Positions 1-5,121 of a stretch of DNA of 5,121 bases are shown here, in pieces. The stretch spans positions 1 through 5,121 of the forward strand of contig JADLBI010000282.1 of assembly GCA_020847775.1 (NCBI GenBank). Direction: 5' to 3'. The position numbers and the translations under genes are program-made. Within the stretch, counting starts at the first letter, position 1; the number at the start of each line of letters is the position of its first letter. The DNA comes from Opitutaceae bacterium. Its GTDB lineage: Bacteria; Verrucomicrobiota; Verrucomicrobiia; Opitutales; Opitutaceae. Below the pieces are notes generated by a model. That model searched no databases. It was not told the origin of the DNA and worked only from the letters and a program-made list of their open reading frames with translations.

Positions 1-2
1 GA

Positions 3-362
3 GAAGTGCGCGCCCGTGGCGCCACGCCCGTGCTAGCCACGCCGGTCGCGCGGCGCGAATGGAATTCTGCCGGACAGCTCATCGATACCCACGGCGCCTA
101 TCTCGCCGCCGTGCGCCGCGTGGCCGCGGCGGAAAAGGTGCCGCTGCTCGATCTCGCTAAACTGACTCGCGACCTACTGCTCCAGCTCGGGCCAACCGGC
201 TCGCGGGCGCTCTTCATGAACTTCGCGCCCGGTGAGCTGCCACAACTGCCGCAAGGCCGCGCCGACAACACGCATTTTACCACCATCGGCGCGCGACTCG
301 TGGCCGATCTCGCCGCCGCCGAAATGCGTCGCATGAATCTACCTTTTGTCCCTGCACTGTAA
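3..362 (+). CDS. Rhamnogalacturonan acetylesterase-like SGNH hydrolase, C-terminal part (5' end outside window)
   Basis: This is the 3' end of a gene entering from the left; about 119 codons are visible before the TAA at 360-362. The frame is open to the window edge, so the GTG at 6 is unlikely to be the true start. The fragment carries the last SGNH/GDSL block: Asp (codon 264-266) and His (codon 273-275) in DNTHFTTIGA, the Asp-x-x-His pair of the Ser-Asp-His triad. The upstream segments GATPVLATPVARR and LFMNFAPGELPQLPQG resemble rhamnogalacturonan acetylesterases of the YesT/RhgT type, which remove acetyl groups from the galacturonate residues of pectin rhamnogalacturonan I. The nucleophile block (GDS) and any signal peptide lie outside the window. 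It converges on the XylR-like regulator, so it is not in the downstream operon, but a pectin-related role suits the neighbours. Another carbohydrate esterase of the same clan is possible. Confidence 0.8.
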   Translation, partial: EVRARGATPVLATPVARREWNSAGQLIDTHGAYLAAVRRVAAAEKVPLLDLAKLTRDLLLQLGPTGSRALFMNFAPGELPQLPQGRADNTHFTTIGARLVADLAAAEMRRMNLPFVPAL

Positions 363-431
363 TCGCTTTGCGCGTGCCCACCAAACTCGAATGGGTTGAG
401 ATTTCACTGGCCCATGTTTTGGGACGGAACA

Positions 432-1598
432 TCAGACGCGTGCGCCGCACAACTGTCGGCGATAGTCCGAGGGCGATTGTTGGAAACGGCGTCGAAACGC
501 GCTCGAAAAGACGGACGGACTTTCAAAACCCGTCGCGTAGGCGATCTCGGCGAGGCTCAAACCGGGCTCGGCCATGAGCTCCAGCGCGCGTTCGAAATGC
601 AGGCGGATCACCTCCGCATTGACCGAGGTGCCCAACGCCGCGCGAAAACGCATTTCGAGCACGCGACGCGTCACGCCCACCGCACGGGCGACATCGTCCA
701 CGTAAATCGTGTTGCCCACATGTTCGCGCAGGTGGTCGAGCGCCTGCGCGACGATCTCGTCATCGACGGCAAAACGGTCGGTGGACGCCCGAGTCACGAT
801 TTTCTGCGGCGGCACGAGGGTTTCTATCGGCGGCACGCGGTGGCCGTCCATCAGCGCCTGCAGGGTTTCCGCCGCGCGCAATCCGATTTGTTGGGTGTTG
901 AGCTGGATACTCGTCAACGGCACATGGGCGAATTCGACCCGCGTCAGGTCGTTGCCCACGCCGAGGATCGCCACGTCCTCCGGCACGCGCAATCCGGCGC
1001 GCGCGCACGCTTCGTCGAGTTCCAATGCGACGCGATCCGTGAAACCCAAAATGCCGATCGGCCGGGGCAGGGTTTTCAACCATGCGGTCAGCCGTGCGCG
1101 CGTGGTGTCGCTGTAGGGGGCGTTTTGGTCGCCTTGCGGCAACGAATGCCGCGGGATCGCTGCGCGCACCCCAAACGATTTTGCCTCGGCGCAGAATCCA
1201 CGATAGCGCCGCACGGAGCCCAAATGCGTGGCATTGCCGCAGTAGGCGAATTGCCGATAGCCGCGACCATGCAGGTGCCGCATGGCGAGGTGCCCCACGC
1301 GCAGATCGTCGGTGTTGATGAGCGGAAATCGCGGGGTGGCGATCTGCCCGGAAACATTGATGACCGGCAACCCTAGTGCCGCGAGTGCCGTCGCGTTGCG
1401 CCGCGTCGCTACGCGGGCAATGATGCCATCGAGTCGCAAACGCCGCTGCGCGGCCGTGTCGTAGGCGCGTGGATCGCGGAACTTCAGCACCGTCACCTCC
1501 GGCCGTTGCCGAAAAAACTGCGCGACTCCGCGCAAGATCCCGCGGCCGTGCTCGGTGTCGAGCGCAAGGTAAACCGCGAGGCGGCGCAATTTAGGCAT
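432..1598 (-). CDS. XylR-type transcriptional regulator (LacI-like sugar-binding domain fused to AraC-type DNA-binding domain)
   Basis: A complete 388-residue cytoplasmic regulator, the usual length for XylR-like proteins (about 380-400). Residues 1-275 look like a periplasmic-binding-protein fold: RRLAVYLALDTEHGRGILRG at the N terminus, a mid segment with LINTDDLRVGHLAMRHL, and the typical PEDVAILGVGNDL followed by PLTSIQLNTQQIGLRAAETL near 206-246. Residues 281-388 are an AraC/XylS domain with two helix-turn-helix units. The first is around 299-322 (VDDVARAVGVTRRVLEMRF). The second is around 348-380 (LAEIAYATGFESPSVFSSAFRRRF), ending in the family signature SPSDYRR. Known XylR-like proteins bind a sugar in the N-terminal domain and then activate or repress a nearby operon. 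This gene is divergent from the dehydrogenase operon, so it most likely controls that operon; the inducer is unknown. ATG at 1596-1598 is the only start giving the expected N terminus. No clear ribosome binding site precedes it. Confidence 0.92.
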   Translation of the reverse strand: MPKLRRLAVYLALDTEHGRGILRGVAQFFRQRPEVTVLKFRDPRAYDTAAQRRLRLDGIIARVATRRNATALAALGLPVINVSGQIATPRFPLINTDDLRVGHLAMRHLHGRGYRQFAYCGNATHLGSVRRYRGFCAEAKSFGVRAAIPRHSLPQGDQNAPYSDTTRARLTAWLKTLPRPIGILGFTDRVALELDEACARAGLRVPEDVAILGVGNDLTRVEFAHVPLTSIQLNTQQIGLRAAETLQALMDGHRVPPIETLVPPQKIVTRASTDRFAVDDEIVAQALDHLREHVGNTIYVDDVARAVGVTRRVLEMRFRAALGTSVNAEVIRLHFERALELMAEPGLSLAEIAYATGFESPSVFSSAFRRRFQQSPSDYRRQLCGARV

Positions 1599-1703
1599 GG
1601 TCGGCTAGGGTTGGCCGGAATTCGTAAAATATAAACTCTTTTTCGCGTTATGTGATATGCGGGTCGGAGTCTTTCGGCTAGGCTGCCACTCAGCCCGAAC
1701 CGT
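1599..1703. promoter_or_regulatory. Divergent intergenic region with presumed promoters and operator for the regulator and the operon
   Basis: These 105 bases separate the start codons of the divergent regulator and the first dehydrogenase gene. The core at about 1621-1650 is clearly A+T-rich in an otherwise GC-rich window (AAAATATAAACTC, then TTATGTGATATG), which is where promoters would be expected. TATAAA at 1630-1635 on the + strand and TATATT (complement of 1628-1633) on the - strand are possible -10 boxes. I cannot pair either with a convincing -35 box at standard spacing, so no exact promoter is called. A 9-bp direct repeat brackets the A+T-rich core and is listed separately. A short perfect hairpin (GGCTG 1681-1685, loop CCACT, CAGCC 1691-1695) lies 8 bases before the dehydrogenase ATG; it could be structural noise. 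Confidence 0.6.
1601..1682 (+). repeat. 9-bp direct repeat TCGGCTAGG flanking the divergent promoter core (candidate operator half-sites)
   Basis: TCGGCTAGG occurs exactly at 1601-1609 and again at 1674-1682, in the same orientation, 73 bp apart start to start (close to seven helical turns). The first copy is two bases upstream of the regulator's ATG; the second ends 21 bases upstream of the dehydrogenase ATG. AraC-family regulators, including E. coli XylR, commonly bind direct repeats and can loop DNA between helically phased sites, so these may be binding sites for the adjacent regulator. This is inference: a 9-mer repeated within about 100 bp of biased sequence can occur by chance at the level of a few percent. 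Confidence 0.35.
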
Positions 1704-2669
1704 ATGAGCGCCCCACGCGTCCTTCTCACCACCACTTCCTTTCAAGACACGCCCGGCGTGCACCACGACATGCTGGCGGCGGCCGGCTTCGACTTGGTGC
1801 GCGAACGCGGCCCGCTCTCCGAGGCGCGCATGTTGGAACTGGCCGGGCAGTTCGACGCCTACTTGTGCGGCGACGACGCGCTCACCCGCGCCGTCATCGC
1901 CAAGTCGCTCCCACGCCTGCGCGTCATTTCCAAATACGGCATCGGCCTCGACAAGATTGATCTCCAGGCCGCCACCGACCTCAAGGTCCCCGTGCTTTTC
2001 ACGCCCGGCGTCAATCACACGACGGTCGCCGAACACACCTTCGCGTTGCTGCTCGCCGTCGTGCGCAATCTCGTGGTCGAGGCCAATCATGTCGCGGCCG
2101 GGCGGTGGACGCGGATCACCGGCAACGAGCTTTGCGGCAAGACCCTGCTGCTCATCGGCCTCGGTCGCATCGCCAAGGAGGTCGCCATCCGCGCCCGCGC
2201 CTTCGGCCTGCGCGTCCTCGTGTTCGCGAATTATTGGGAAGAGGACTTTGCCCGCTGGCACGGTCTTGAACGCGCGGCTGAGCTTGATGCCGGGCTGCGC
2301 CAGGCGGATTTTGTTTCGCTGCACACCAAGCTCACGGAGAAGACCAAAGGGCTGCTGGATGCGCGCCGCCTTGGTTTGCTCAAAGCCGGCGCGGTCATCG
2401 TCAACACGGGCCGCGGTGAGCTCATCGAACTGAACGCGCTCGTGGCCGCGTTGAAAGCGGAACGCCTCCGCTACGGCGCCGATGTGCTCGACCAGGAGCC
2501 GCCGCCGCCGGATCACCCGCTGCTCGGCCTGCCGGGGGTCACGCTCACGCCACACATCGGTTCGCGCACGCACGAGAGCGTGCAACGCCAAGCCAGTTGC
2601 GCGGTGGAAAACCTCACGCGTTTCCTCGCGGGCCAACCGCCGATTGCGCAGGCGAATCCCGGAATCTGA
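1704..2669 (+). CDS. D-isomer-specific 2-hydroxyacid dehydrogenase (phosphoglycerate dehydrogenase-like)
   Basis: A complete 321-residue NAD(P)-dependent oxidoreductase of the D-2-hydroxyacid dehydrogenase family, the usual length for members without an ACT domain. It would interconvert a 2-hydroxyacid and its 2-oxoacid in the cytoplasm. The substrate-binding segment has KYGIGLDKIDLQAA (77-90), followed by PGVNHTTVAEHTFALLLAVVRN (101-122). The nucleotide-binding motif is GLGRIA (152-157). Catalytic residues are visible: Arg237 in NTGRGEL, Glu265 in LDQEPPP and His284 in TPHIGS. Two deviations stand out: the third glycine of GxGxxG is Ala157, and the acidic residue expected at the end of the second strand (VxxYD in relatives) is Ala175 in VLVFANYW, which may affect NAD versus NADP use. 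It is first in the operon, 17 bases before the next gene. ATG at 1704 gives the standard N terminus; no Shine-Dalgarno is seen. The substrate is unknown; serine biosynthesis is unlikely in this context. Confidence 0.9.
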   Translation: MSAPRVLLTTTSFQDTPGVHHDMLAAAGFDLVRERGPLSEARMLELAGQFDAYLCGDDALTRAVIAKSLPRLRVISKYGIGLDKIDLQAATDLKVPVLFTPGVNHTTVAEHTFALLLAVVRNLVVEANHVAAGRWTRITGNELCGKTLLLIGLGRIAKEVAIRARAFGLRVLVFANYWEEDFARWHGLERAAELDAGLRQADFVSLHTKLTEKTKGLLDARRLGLLKAGAVIVNTGRGELIELNALVAALKAERLRYGADVLDQEPPPPDHPLLGLPGVTLTPHIGSRTHESVQRQASCAVENLTRFLAGQPPIAQANPGI

Positions 2670-2686
2670 CGCGAACCCCTTTGCTT

Positions 2687-3781
2687 ATGGAAACCTTCCA
2701 CATTGTCCCCGAGCCCCAACACAACGCGCTGGTCGCGGCCGCTTATCGCCACCGCGGCTTCCATGCCGATGAAGCCGACGAAGGCGCGCGTTTCTGTGCC
2801 GAGGCGACCCGCCACGGCATCCGCACGCACAATGGCATTAAGGCGCTGCACCTCGACCATCTCTTCGGTTCGGGTTCGCAAGGCTGTGTGCCCGGCGCGC
2901 AGATCGAGGAGAGGCCCACGCGCTTTGCCGCCACCAAGATCTGGAACGCGCGCAAAAAACTCGGCCAATCCACCGCCTACCGCGCCATGGCCGAGGCCAT
3001 GCGCCTCGCCGACCAATACGGCGTCGGCACGGTGTCCGTGGACAACGCCTTTCACTATCTCTGGGGCGGCGGCTACGTGATGGCGGCGGCGGAAAAAGGT
3101 TACATCGCCTACACCAATTGCACCGCGGCGCTGGCCGAGGTCGTGCCCTTCGGGGGCAAGTTCCCCACGCTCGGCACCAACCCGCACTCGTGGGGTTTCC
3201 CCACCACCGCCGCCGTCGGATTCCCCATCGTGATTGATTGGGCCACCTCGGTGGTCGCGATGGGCCGCGTGCAACAACTCAAGCGCGAGGGCAAATCGTT
3301 GCCGCCACTCGCCGCGGTCGATCGGGATGGCCGCCCCACCACCGACCCCGCGGCCGTCAACGCATTGCTGCCTTTTGGGGCGCACAAAGGCTACGGCCTT
3401 TCGCTGATCAATGAGCTCGTCGCCGGGTTCATTGGCGGCTCATTGCCCACGATTCGCAACCGCTGGGAGCAGGCCGCCGGCGACAAGGGCACTTGCTGTT
3501 TTTTCTTCCAAGTCATCCACCCCGAGGCGATCAGCGGCGGCGCGTTCGCCCGCGGTCGCACGCAGTCGGAAAACATCCAAGCCGTCATCCGCGATGTGTT
3601 GGGCCACGGCAACGAGGGCTGCATGTTGCCCGGTCAGCTTGAAGCCGAGTGGGCGAAAAAATGCGCCGCGGCCGGCGGCCTGCTCTTCAGCACGGCCGAA
3701 ATCGAAGCCTTCAACGAAGTCGCGGCCGAGTGCGGCGAACCGCGCTGGGACATCGCCAGCTTCAAAGGCTTTACCTCATGA
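2687..3781 (+). CDS. Malate/L-lactate dehydrogenase family (Ldh2, YiaK/AllD-like) oxidoreductase
   Basis: A complete 364-residue member of the Ldh2 family, whose fold is unrelated to classical lactate dehydrogenases. Known members reduce 2-oxoacids or oxidise 2-hydroxyacids with NAD(P): 2,3-diketo-L-gulonate reductase (YiaK), ureidoglycolate dehydrogenase (AllD), sulfolactate and malate enzymes. Family landmarks in order: GIRTHNGIKAL with the presumed catalytic His48; YGVGTVSVDNAFHYLWGGGY (111-130) with His123; FGGKFPTLGTNPHSWGFPT (155-173), the cofactor-binding segment; and AHKGYGLSLINELVAGFIGG (232-251), the strongest signature. The family usually has S/T-H-G-x-x-R at the catalytic His; here it is T-H-N-G-I-K, so Lys52 stands where Arg is expected. 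I chose ATG 2687 because the protein then begins where the family does; upstream in-frame starts at 2597 would overlap the preceding gene by over 70 bases. It overlaps the next gene by 4 bases (ATGA). The substrate is not determinable here; a sugar-acid-derived oxoacid is likely. Confidence 0.9.
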   Translation: METFHIVPEPQHNALVAAAYRHRGFHADEADEGARFCAEATRHGIRTHNGIKALHLDHLFGSGSQGCVPGAQIEERPTRFAATKIWNARKKLGQSTAYRAMAEAMRLADQYGVGTVSVDNAFHYLWGGGYVMAAAEKGYIAYTNCTAALAEVVPFGGKFPTLGTNPHSWGFPTTAAVGFPIVIDWATSVVAMGRVQQLKREGKSLPPLAAVDRDGRPTTDPAAVNALLPFGAHKGYGLSLINELVAGFIGGSLPTIRNRWEQAAGDKGTCCFFFQVIHPEAISGGAFARGRTQSENIQAVIRDVLGHGNEGCMLPGQLEAEWAKKCAAAGGLLFSTAEIEAFNEVAAECGEPRWDIASFKGFTS

Positions 3782-4560
3782 GCTCTTATCTTGATCAACT
3801 CTTCGGCCTAACCGGCAAGGTCGCGGTCGTCATCGGTGGCACCGGCGAACTTTGCGGGGCGATGGCCGAAGGGCTTGCGGGCGCGGGCGCCGAGGTCGTC
3901 CTCGTCGGCCGCAACGCCGACAAAGCCGCCGCGCGTCTCGCGAAAATCTCCACCGCCGGCGGCAAGGCGTGGTTTCACGCGGCCGAGGCCACGAGCAAGG
4001 CGGAACTCGAGTCGCTGCGCGATGCCGTGCTCCAACGTAGCGGACGGATCGACATCGTCGTCAACGGCGCGGGCGTGAATTCCGCCACGCCTTTCTTCGA
4101 CATCACGGAGGAGGAGTTTGACCGCATCGTGAACGTAAACCTCAAGGGTGTGATGCTGGGTTGCCAGGTGTTCGGCCAGCATCTCGTCACGCAAGGGCAG
4201 GGCGGCTCCATCATCAATCTCGGCTCCATGTCCGGCATCGTGCCGCTGTCGCGGGTTTTCACCTATTCGGCGACCAAGGGCGCGGTGCACAATCTCTCGC
4301 TCAACCTCGCGCGCGAGTGGGCGCCGCACCGTGTGCGCGTCAACGTGCTCGTGCCCGGCTTCTTTCCCGCCGAGCAAAACAAGAAGGTGCTCACGCCTGA
4401 TCGCGTGGCCAGCATCATGGGCCACACGCCGGCGAAACGCTTCGGCGAGGCCCGCGAGCTCATCGGCGCCACGCTGCTCCTCGCCAGCGAGGCCGCCGGC
4501 TCCTTCATCACCGGCGAGGAGCTGATCGTGGATGGCGGCTACCATGCGATGACGATTTGA
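3778..4560 (+). CDS. Short-chain dehydrogenase, D-mannonate oxidoreductase (fructuronate reductase)-like
   Basis: A complete 260-residue classical SDR. After LTGKVAVVIG comes the cofactor loop GGTGELCG (20-27). It departs from the usual TGxxxGIG and resembles the GGGGVLCG form I recall in Bacillus YjmF-type D-mannonate oxidoreductases. Further landmarks are NGAG (96-99), Asn121 in NVNLKG, Ser150 in LGSMSG, and Tyr163 with Lys167 in YSATK, giving a complete Asn-Ser-Tyr-Lys tetrad. The segment PGFFPAEQNKKVL (193-205) is also typical of that subfamily, as is the ending ITGEELIVDGGYHA. The expected reaction is NAD(P)H-dependent reduction of D-fructuronate to D-mannonate in uronate catabolism; a related keto-acid sugar is possible. 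The start is ATG 3778, overlapping the upstream stop as ATGA, which implies translational coupling. An upstream in-frame extension to 3649 would lie wholly within the previous gene. The stop is followed in frame by TGA, TAG and TAG. Confidence 0.88.
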   Translation: MSSYLDQLFGLTGKVAVVIGGTGELCGAMAEGLAGAGAEVVLVGRNADKAAARLAKISTAGGKAWFHAAEATSKAELESLRDAVLQRSGRIDIVVNGAGVNSATPFFDITEEEFDRIVNVNLKGVMLGCQVFGQHLVTQGQGGSIINLGSMSGIVPLSRVFTYSATKGAVHNLSLNLAREWAPHRVRVNVLVPGFFPAEQNKKVLTPDRVASIMGHTPAKRFGEARELIGATLLLASEAAGSFITGEELIVDGGYHAMTI

Positions 4561-4565
4561 TGATA

Positions 4566-4637
4566 GTAGCGAGCAGCGGGTAGTGAGTAGCGAGCATACC
4601 CGCCGCCGCAGTCTACTCACTACCCGCTACTCGCTAC
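4566..4637. repeat. Long inverted repeat made of degenerate 7-bp tandem units
   Basis: The arms at 4566-4590 and 4613-4637 are 25 bp each and complementary at 24 positions (one mismatch, in the ninth base of the left arm), with a 22-base spacer. Each arm is a run of heptamers. Left: GTAGCGA, GCAGCGG, GTAGTGA, continuing past the arm with GTAGCGA (4587-4593). Right: CTACTCA, CTACCCG, CTACTCG, CTACCCA, CTACTTT (4613-4647). The consensus is GTAG(C/T)G(A/G), running in opposite directions on the two sides. It fills the gap between the SDR and the next gene and is noncoding. In RNA it could form a very stable hairpin, but no T-run follows the right arm, so it is not a typical intrinsic terminator. 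It looks like a dispersed intergenic repeat of the REP or short-tandem-repeat kind; whether it recurs in the genome cannot be seen here. Confidence 0.9.
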
Positions 4638-4654
4638 CCACTACTTTACCTCCC

Positions 4655-5121
4655 ATGTCCGCCATCAACGACTTTCTGCTGAAAAACGATCTGCGGATCG
4701 CGACCAATCCCTGCGTGTCGCCCGACTTCTGCCTCGACTGGCCCGCGTTGCGGGCCGATCTGCGCGCCGGTCGCGCGCATGAATTTCCCCAGAGCCGTTT
4801 CGCGACCCAGGCCGGCGAATTCACCCTCGTCGAAAATCACCACGGAGATTGCGCCTGGAAACTCCACGCCGCCGGTTCGCCGCTCGCGGACGGCGTGACG
4901 ATTGGCGACGCGACCTTTTTTCCTGCGACCTTCGCGAACCTGCTCACGCTGAAGAATCTCATTCAGGAGCACGACGCCGGCTCGACCATTTTTCCGACCG
5001 CCGACGCGAAGCTCGGCCAATCCACGCTCGGGGTTGGCGCGCGTTTCACCACGCTGCACTGGCCTGCCGTCGAATGGGCGATGAGCGCGTTGGAGCTCGG
5101 GATGACCGCGAACCAGAACTC
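4655..5121 (+). CDS. Unidentified protein, N-terminal part (3' end outside window); possible uronate-pathway enzyme
   Basis: An open frame starts at ATG 4655 and runs off the right edge: 155 complete codons plus two bases. Its codon use matches the upstream genes (third positions mostly G or C), and no in-frame stop occurs, so it is very likely a real gene. It begins MSAINDFLLKNDLRIATNP and shows no signal peptide or membrane segment, so it is probably cytoplasmic. The most patterned part is at about residues 120-155: a glycine/arginine segment TLGVGARFTTLHWPA, then WAMSALELGMTANQN. I do not recognise the family with confidence. Its GxGxR...PA...AQxS-like spacing resembles, from memory, the G-x-G-D-R...Q-Q-S region of tagaturonate epimerases (UxaE), which would suit a fructuronate reductase neighbour. 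This is only a hypothesis. It lies 94 bases after the SDR stop, separated by the palindromic repeat. No Shine-Dalgarno is present; the leader just before the ATG is pyrimidine-rich (TTTACCTCCC). Confidence 0.75.
   Translation, partial: MSAINDFLLKNDLRIATNPCVSPDFCLDWPALRADLRAGRAHEFPQSRFATQAGEFTLVENHHGDCAWKLHAAGSPLADGVTIGDATFFPATFANLLTLKNLIQEHDAGSTIFPTADAKLGQSTLGVGARFTTLHWPAVEWAMSALELGMTANQN

Noticed and set aside
363..431. Possible bidirectional terminator between the convergent esterase and regulator genes
   Set aside because: Only a 4-bp stem (CCCA 411-414 with TGGG 420-423) is visible and there is no convincing stem plus T-run on either strand.
396..1376. Long plus-strand open frame (326 codons) opposite the XylR-like regulator
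   Set aside because: No recognisable domain, and it lies wholly antisense to a complete regulator with clear HTH motifs.
1605..2636. Long minus-strand open frame (343 codons) antisense to the 2-hydroxyacid dehydrogenase
   Set aside because: The + strand frame carries all catalytic motifs; the antisense product is a low-complexity mix rich in Arg, Glu, Gly and His, as expected from a mirror of GC-rich coding sequence.
2597..2686. Upstream extended start for the Ldh2 gene
   Set aside because: It would overlap the end of the dehydrogenase gene, and the extra residues do not resemble the family; ATG 2687 fits the expected N terminus.
2513..3385. Minus-strand open frame (290 codons) antisense to the Ldh2 gene
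   Set aside because: Composition is Gly/Arg/His-rich without motifs; a shadow of the real + strand gene.
3808..4620. Minus-strand open frame (270 codons) starting in the palindromic repeat and antisense to the SDR
   Set aside because: The SDR frame has a full catalytic tetrad; the antisense frame has no motif and its start lies in repeat DNA.
4566..4637. Palindromic repeat as an intrinsic transcription terminator
   Set aside because: The stem is strong but longer than typical, the spacer is 22 bases, and no U-tract follows the right arm; the next gene continues in the same direction.
4566..4637. Palindromic repeat as a CRISPR array or IS terminal inverted repeats
   Set aside because: There are no spacers of regular length between identical repeats and no transposase or flanking target duplication; units are 7 bp and contiguous.

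Overview
This is a GC-rich window (long antisense frames stay open everywhere) with no mobile element, RNA gene or CRISPR array. The gene content suggests a polysaccharide-degrading bacterium. A XylR-type regulator (LacI-like sensor fused to an AraC domain), a rhamnogalacturonan acetylesterase and sugar-acid oxidoreductases without Shine-Dalgarno sequences would fit Verrucomicrobia such as Opitutaceae. That placement is inferred from style and gene content, not from a marker gene.

Layout: (1) Positions 3-362 hold the 3' end of an SGNH esterase resembling rhamnogalacturonan acetylesterases (YesT/RhgT), on the + strand. (2) After a 69-bp convergent gap, a complete XylR-like regulator lies on the - strand (432-1598). 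(3) A 105-bp divergent intergenic region with an A+T-rich core and a 9-bp direct repeat separates the regulator from a + strand operon. (4) The operon holds a D-2-hydroxyacid dehydrogenase (1704-2669), a malate/L-lactate dehydrogenase-type (Ldh2) oxidoreductase (2687-3781), a short-chain dehydrogenase resembling the D-mannonate oxidoreductase (fructuronate reductase) subfamily (3778-4560, ATGA overlap), and the 5' part of a fourth gene (4655 to the window end). (5) Between the SDR and the last gene sits a striking palindromic element. Its two 25-bp arms (24/25 complementary) are themselves built of degenerate 7-bp tandem units.

How the genes may work together: three NAD(P)-dependent oxidoreductases of three unrelated folds are placed together under a divergent sugar-sensing regulator, next to a pectin-side-chain esterase. 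The simplest reading is catabolism of a sugar acid or pectin-derived uronate, with the SDR doing the fructuronate/mannonate step. The truncated last gene is not firmly identified. A weak motif resemblance to tagaturonate epimerases (UxaE) would fit the pathway but is only a hypothesis. The substrates of the 2-hydroxyacid and Ldh2 enzymes cannot be fixed from sequence alone.
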